Shown here: positions 23,529 to 27,348 of the stretch, piece by piece
Numbering within the stretch: position 1 is the stretch's first letter
Layout: the number at the start of each line of letters is the position of its first letter
Assembly (NCBI GenBank): GCA_937901445.1
Contig: CALDHY010000092.1
Location: 1-27,348, forward strand
From: an uncultured Selenomonadales bacterium
Lineage (GTDB): Bacteria > Bacillota > Negativicutes > Selenomonadales > Selenomonadaceae
Reading direction: 5' to 3'
DNA: 27,348 nucleotides
The notes under the pieces: model-generated
Seen by the model: the letters and a program-made list of their open reading frames with translations, nothing else
What the model was told of the DNA's origin: nothing
The model's database searches: none
Made by a program: the position numbers and the translations under genes

Positions 23529-23563
23529 AAAAAAAATTAGGAAACAGAAAAACTATTTCCTAA
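23529..23563 (-). terminator. Rho-independent terminator after metK
   Basis: On the minus strand TTAGGAAATAG (complement of 23553-23563) pairs with CTGTTTCCTAA (complement of 23537-23547) apart from one mismatch, followed by eight T. Its 5' arm is built from the last units of the metK heptad array. Confidence 0.85.
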
Positions 23564-23590
23564 TCCTTAACCCTTAATCCTTAACCCTTA
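23556..23590 (-). repeat. Stop-anchored G-rich heptad array after metK
   Basis: Five in-phase units, TAAGGGT, TAAGGAT, TAAGGGT, TAAGGAT, TAGGAAA, start at the TAA stop codon of metK and run into the terminator stem. Confidence 0.85.
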
Positions 23591-24748
23591 TAAACCGGCT
23601 TGCTTGCGCAGAATATCAACTTTGTCAAGCTTTTCCCAGCTGAAACCTTCGCGCCCAAAATGTCCGTACGCCGAAGTTTCTTTGTAAATCGGGCGGCGCA
23701 AATTTAACATTTTAATTATACCGGCGGGGCGTAAATCAAAATTATCTTGTACAAGTTTTGAAATTAATTTTTCGTCAACTTTAGCCGTTCCAAAAGTATC
23801 AACATTAACAGAAATTGGACGCGCCACGCCTATTGCATAAGAAAGTTGAATTTCGCACTTGTCAGCAAGTCCCGCCGCAACAATATTTTTTGCAACGTAC
23901 CGCGCCGCATAAGTTGCGCTCCTGTCAACTTTTGTCGGGTCTTTGCCGCTGAACGCGCCGCCGCCGTGCCGTGCATATCCGCCATAAGTATCGACTATAA
24001 TTTTTCTGCCGGTTAAACCGCTGTCGCCTTGCGGTCCGCCAATTACAAATTTTCCTGTAGGATTGACAAAATATTTAGTTTCCGGCGTCAACAATTCGGC
24101 GGGAACAATCGGCTTGACAACGTATTCAATCATATCTTTTTTAATTTGTTCAAGCGTAACGTCGGGGTTGTGTTGCGTTGAAATAACAATCGTATCAACT
24201 GCAACGGGTTTGCCGTCTTCATAAATCACGGTTACTTGAGTTTTGCCGTCCGGTCTTAAATAATTTACTTCGCCCGTAACTTTTCTAATTTCAGCCAATC
24301 TGTAAGCTAATTTGTGCGCTAAAGAAATTGGAAGCGGCATATATTCCGGCGTTTCATTGCAAGCGTAACCAAACATCATACCTTGATCTCCCGCGCCTGT
24401 TTCGTTTGCATCATCAAACGCGCTGTCAACGCCCTGTGCAATATCCGGCGATTGTTCGTCAAGTGAAACTAAAACGCCGACTGTATCAGCATCAAAGCCG
24501 TAAGCCGAATTTGTGTAGCCAATTTCACGTACAGCCTCACGAATAATTTTTGCAATGTCAACGTAGCAGCTGGTAGAAATTTCGCCTACAACGTGAACTT
24601 GCCCCGTTGTTACGACAGTTTCACAAGCCACGCGCCCCATTGGATCCCGTTCCAAAATTGCGTCCAAAATGCTGTCCGAAATTCTGTCTGCAACTTTGTC
24701 GGGGTGTCCTTCAGTTACTGATTCTGAAGTAAATAAAGTTCTTGCCAT
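23588..24748 (-). CDS. metK: S-adenosylmethionine synthase
   Basis: A 386-residue enzyme that makes SAM from methionine and ATP in the cytoplasm. Signatures are [20 protein letters not shown] at the N-terminus, [12 protein letters not shown] in the middle, and [17 protein letters not shown] in the C-terminal third, all intact. Length is usual. The start is ATG 24748 with AAAGGAG upstream. The leader of about 20-25 bases after the promoter is too short for an S-box/SAM riboswitch, and none is visible. It ends with a heptad array and a terminator. Confidence 0.97.
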   Translation of the reverse strand: MARTLFTSESVTEGHPDKVADRISDSILDAILERDPMGRVACETVVTTGQVHVVGEISTSCYVDIAKIIREAVREIGYTNSAYGFDADTVGVLVSLDEQSPDIAQGVDSAFDDANETGAGDQGMMFGYACNETPEYMPLPISLAHKLAYRLAEIRKVTGEVNYLRPDGKTQVTVIYEDGKPVAVDTIVISTQHNPDVTLEQIKKDMIEYVVKPIVPAELLTPETKYFVNPTGKFVIGGPQGDSGLTGRKIIVDTYGGYARHGGGAFSGKDPTKVDRSATYAARYVAKNIVAAGLADKCEIQLSYAIGVARPISVNVDTFGTAKVDEKLISKLVQDNFDLRPAGIIKMLNLRRPIYKETSAYGHFGREGFSWEKLDKVDILRKQAGL

Positions 24749-24773
24749 TTAAATCACTCCTTTAGATTTTTGA

Positions 24774-24802
24774 AAGTTATCATATTTAATTTAAACTGTC
24801 AA
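24774..24802 (-). promoter_or_regulatory. Promoter of metK
   Basis: On the minus strand a perfect TTGACA (complement of 24797-24802), a 17-base spacer and TAACTT (complement of 24774-24779), preceded by TGA as an extended -10. A 16-base alternative gives GATAAC. Confidence 0.65.
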
Positions 24803-24849
24803 ATTTTTTCTTGCAATTTTTCAAAGTCTGTTGTAACATTTGCATTAGA

Positions 24850-25080
24850 AATTTTTAGGTTTTTTGAAAATTGGAAAGTGATTTTGAGGTACGGCAGAAC
24901 GCCATTTTGTTAAAACATTTTCCAAAATTAAGAAACGGCGTAATGACGCGGAGGAGTGGTAGTTTTCTGAAAGTTTTATGACAATTTTTTAAAGATTTTT
25001 TTGGAACTGTCAGCAGATTTGGAAACATTTTCCAAAAGCCTGTTTTGAGGCGCATGGTGACGCGCTCAAAAAGGTCTGCT
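24850..25080 (+). other. Probable CRISPR leader with repeated motifs
   Basis: AT-rich non-coding stretch next to the first CRISPR repeat. A 15-base sequence, AAACATTTTCCAAAA, occurs at 24913-24927 and 25023-25037, each followed about 30-35 bases later by TGACGCG (24944-24950, 25058-25064). TTTTGAGG occurs at 24882-24889 and 25043-25050. The second copy forms TTTGGAAA-CAT-TTTCCAAA. The leader role is inferred from its position opposite the degenerate terminal repeat. Confidence 0.55.
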
Positions 25081-25430
25081 ATTGCGCAAAGTTCATACCG
25101 CTTGCGGTTTTGAAACTCTTGAGACTCCCACCACGATTCAAAAGGCATTACGTAGCGATTGCGCAAAGTTCATACCGCTTGCGGTTTTGAAACAATCTTA
25201 ATTTCGGCATACTTGCTTTCGGTTTCGGTTTTCAATTGCGCAAAGTTCATACCGCTTGCGGTTTTGAAACCTGGCATAACGTAAAGTAATACTGGTAGCG
25301 CATAAAGCATTTGCCAATTGCGCAAAGTTCATACCGCTTGCGGTTTTGAAACTCCACCTTCTTCATGAATAACAGTGTAACCTTATCAACATTGATTGCG
25401 CAAAGTTCATACCGCTTGCGGTTTTTGAAC
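25081..25430 (+). CRISPR. CRISPR array: five 36-base repeats, four spacers, no cas genes in window
   Basis: The repeats lie at 25081-25116, 25158-25193, 25235-25270, 25317-25352 and 25395-25430. Each begins ATTGCGCAAAG and ends GCGGTTTTGAAAC, with an internal ACCGC/GCGGT palindrome. The first four are identical. The last ends TTTTTGAAC instead of TTTTGAAAC, marking the trailer end, so transcription is probably on the plus strand from the AT-rich leader. The spacers are 41, 41, 46 and 42 bases, all different. The 3' end TTTGAAAC resembles the ATTGAAAC 5' handle of type I/III crRNAs. Subtype cannot be fixed without cas genes. Confidence 0.95.
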
Positions 25431-25432
25431 AA

Positions 25433-25475
25433 TAAAAAAACGCCTTCGATAAATTTCGGAGGCGTTAATTTTTTT
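25433..25475. terminator. Bidirectional terminator between the CRISPR array and fhs
   Basis: An 11-pair stem: AACGCCTTCGA (25439-25449) with TCGGAGGCGTT (25456-25466), one G-T pair. An A run (25434-25440) precedes it and a T run (25469-25475) follows. It serves both the plus-strand array and the minus-strand fhs gene. Confidence 0.88.
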
Positions 25476-25487
25476 AAGAAAATAATT

Positions 25488-27155
25488 TTAGAAAAGCCCA
25501 CTGATAACGCCGTCGGGCGTAATATCGATTTTTTCGGCGGCAGGGCGTTTAGGAAGTCCCGGCATTGTTAAAATATTTCCAAGCAAAACTACAATAAATC
25601 CCGCGCCGGCAGAAATTTTCACTTCACGCACCGTAACAGAAAAATTTTTCGGACGCCCCAATTTCGCCGCGTCATCGGACAAAGAATATTGAGTTTTGGC
25701 AATACATATCGGCAAGTTAGAAAAGCCTAAACTTTCAATTTCGGCAATTTGTTTATTGGCGGCAGGAAGATATTGCACGCCGTCCGCGCCGTAAATTTTC
25801 GTGGCAACCGCTGAAATTTTTTCCTTGACAGATTGATTATCTTCGTACGTCAATTTGAAATTATTTTGTTCGTCAAGTACAGATTCAACCGCCCGTGCAA
25901 GTTCGACGCCGCCCGCGCCGCCTTCAGCAAAAACTTTAGACTGCGCAAATTTTACATTCTTGCTCGCGCAGAGTTCGGCAACAGCCGCAATTTCTTCAGG
26001 CGTATCAGTCGGAAAAGCATTCAACGCAACTACCGGCGGCAAGCCGAATCCTTGAATATTTTCTATATGTTTTTCAAGGTTAGCAAGTCCAACTTTTAAA
26101 GCGTCAACATTCGGCGCGGCAAGATTATTTTTGGCAACGCCGCCATGCATTTTTAACGCGCGAATTGTAGCAACAATTACAACGGCGTCGGGTTGTAAGC
26201 CGCTCATTCTGCACTTAATATCCAAAAATTTTTCCGCGCCCAAATCTGCGCCGAATCCCGCTTCTGTAACAACAATATCTGCAAGTTTCAGCGCGTACTT
26301 TGTAGCCTGTACAGAATTGCAACCGTGCGCAATATTCGCAAAAGGTCCGCCGTGAATCAACGCGGGCGTTCCTTCCAAAGTTTGTACAAGGTTAGGTTTA
26401 ATTGCATCCTTCAGTAAAAGTGCAAGCGAACCCGTAACTTGTAAATCATTGGCAGTAACCGGCGCGCCGTCGAAATTGTAAGCTACAATAATTTTTCCGA
26501 GCCGCGTTTTTAAATCTTCAAAATCATTGGCAAGGCAAAGAATCGCCATCATTTCAGAGGCAACGGTAATATCAAAGCCGCTTTCACGCGGGACGCCGTT
26601 AGCCTTGCCGCCTAATCCTATAACAATATTTCTAAGTGCGCGGTCGTTCAAGTCTAAAACTCTTTTCCAGACGACGCGGCGCACGTCAATTTTTAATTCG
26701 TTGCCGTGATGAATATGATTATCCAAAACAGCGGCAAGCAGATTGTGCGCGGTTGTAAGGGCGTGAAAATCGCCGGTAAAATGTAAGTTAATATCTTCCA
26801 TTGGTACAACTTGAGCGTAGCCGCCGCCTGCCGCGCCGCCCTTAATTCCAAAACAAGGTCCAAGTGAAGGCTCGCGCAGTGCAACGCAAACTTTCTTGCC
26901 AATTTTAGAAAAGGCGTCGGCAAGTCCGATTGAAGTTGTAGTTTTGCCTTCACCGGCGGGCGTGGGAGTTATCGCCGTCATTAAAATTAATTTGCCGTTA
27001 GGATTGTCTTTGACACGCGCCCAAACTTCTTTTGAAATTTTCGCCTTGTACTTGCCGTAAAGCTCCAAATCGTCCGCAGATAAATTTAATTTTTCGGCAA
27101 TTTCTGTAACGGGTTTAATTTTTGCTTGTTGTGCAATTTCAACATCGCTTAACAT
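25488..27155 (-). CDS. fhs: Formate--tetrahydrofolate ligase
   Basis: A 555-residue cytoplasmic enzyme that makes 10-formyl-THF from formate, THF and ATP, feeding purine and other one-carbon reactions. Features are [20 protein letters not shown] (P-loop-type nucleotide site) near residue 62, [36 protein letters not shown], and [19 protein letters not shown]. The sequence is full length, with conserved motifs intact. The start is ATG 27155 with GGAGG upstream. It stands alone, with a terminator at its end and repeat R4 upstream. Confidence 0.97.
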   Translation of the reverse strand: MLSDVEIAQQAKIKPVTEIAEKLNLSADDLELYGKYKAKISKEVWARVKDNPNGKLILMTAITPTPAGEGKTTTSIGLADAFSKIGKKVCVALREPSLGPCFGIKGGAAGGGYAQVVPMEDINLHFTGDFHALTTAHNLLAAVLDNHIHHGNELKIDVRRVVWKRVLDLNDRALRNIVIGLGGKANGVPRESGFDITVASEMMAILCLANDFEDLKTRLGKIIVAYNFDGAPVTANDLQVTGSLALLLKDAIKPNLVQTLEGTPALIHGGPFANIAHGCNSVQATKYALKLADIVVTEAGFGADLGAEKFLDIKCRMSGLQPDAVVIVATIRALKMHGGVAKNNLAAPNVDALKVGLANLEKHIENIQGFGLPPVVALNAFPTDTPEEIAAVAELCASKNVKFAQSKVFAEGGAGGVELARAVESVLDEQNNFKLTYEDNQSVKEKISAVATKIYGADGVQYLPAANKQIAEIESLGFSNLPICIAKTQYSLSDDAAKLGRPKNFSVTVREVKISAGAGFIVVLLGNILTMPGLPKRPAAEKIDITPDGVISGLF

Positions 27156-27204
27156 TTGAATTCCTCCAAAATTTTATTAAAAATAAAAAGTTTTAGTGAA
27201 ATGT

Positions 27205-27348
27205 CGCCCGCCGCACTCCGTTTTTACCGGCAATATTAAAGTCTGTAAAACGTAATAAGACGCGGGTTAAACTGTAAAATTTTTGAAAATTCGACGCGAA
27301 AAACACAGGCGGGCGCGGCACTTTTTCTTTGGTACTTTCTTTTTTTGC
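27205..27348 (+). repeat. Dispersed repeat, copy R4 (cut by window end)
   Basis: The core at 27205-27315 is bounded by CGCCCGCC and GGCGGGCG. It is followed by TTTTTCTTTG and the first hairpin arm GTACTTTCTTTTTTT from 27332. Two blocks (27205-27225 and 27290-27315) are identical to R3 in inverted orientation. It lies 50 bases upstream of fhs. No coding potential was recognised. Confidence 0.85.

Noticed and set aside
24749..24860. SAM riboswitch before metK
   Set aside because: The promoter lies within 60 bases of the start and no S-box stems are visible.
24850..25080. tracrRNA or anti-repeat next to the CRISPR array
   Set aside because: No stretch complementary to the repeat was found outside the array, so a type II assignment is not supported.
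24855..25501. Open reading frames running antisense through the CRISPR array and leader
   Set aside because: They arise because the 36-base repeat is a multiple of three without stops in that frame. The repeated peptide (FQNRKRYELCAI) is simply translated repeat sequence.

Overview
The window looks like chromosomal DNA of a low-GC, flagellated Firmicute, most probably a diderm Negativicutes such as a Selenomonadales member. This placement is inferred from gene content and order: ftsQ-DUF881-DUF1290-ftsZ, pheS-pheT-zapA-recO, a flgBC/fliEFG block, strong Shine-Dalgarno sequences and many TTG starts. No marker gene is present that would prove it.

Layout. 1-5961 (+): end of a cell-envelope/division cluster with a fused MurC-Ddl, FtsQ, a DUF881 protein, a DUF1290 small basic protein and FtsZ, closed by a strong terminator. 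5976-11200 (-): a small coiled-coil membrane protein with its own promoter, then (reading leftwards) pheS, pheT, zapA, recO. 11312-13237 (+): a two-barrel U32 (TrhP/RlhA/UbiU-type) protein, transcribed divergently from pheS. 13307-19124 (-): dagK-like lipid kinase, flgB, flgC, a DUF805 gene, fliE, fliF, fliG. 19194-22702 (+): a GGDEF protein, a PTS EIIC permease, a retropepsin-like protein and a possible small ORF. 22680-24748 (-): an EamA transporter and metK. 24749-25487: a CRISPR leader and five-repeat array without cas genes. 25488-27155 (-): formate-tetrahydrofolate ligase. 27205-27348: one copy of a dispersed repeat.

The genes cover peptidoglycan precursor synthesis and septation, Phe-tRNA charging, the flagellar basal body and switch, c-di-GMP synthesis, sugar uptake and one-carbon/SAM metabolism. 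They are mostly housekeeping genes. The unusual material lies between them.

Two repeat systems stand out. (1) In-phase heptanucleotide arrays, consensus TARGGRY on the coding strand, begin at the stop codon of several unrelated genes (zapA, fliF, DUF805, flgB, metK, and briefly the GGDEF gene). A related GGCA version follows the convergent U32 and fliG genes. The arrays are G-rich on the mRNA strand, resemble telomere repeats, place stops in all frames and in places satisfy the G-quadruplex pattern. (2) A dispersed element has a core of about 110 bp bounded by CGCCCGCC/GGCGGGCG and an outward GTACTTTCTTT/AAAGAAAGTAC hairpin. There are two well matched copies (16447-16614 and 27205-27348), one divergent copy (2427-2576), one copy cut by the window start and one possible remnant. 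Other notable points are a DUF805 gene interrupting the flagellar operon, divergent promoters sharing a palindromic -35, an insertion in PheT, and a CRISPR array with unusually long spacers.
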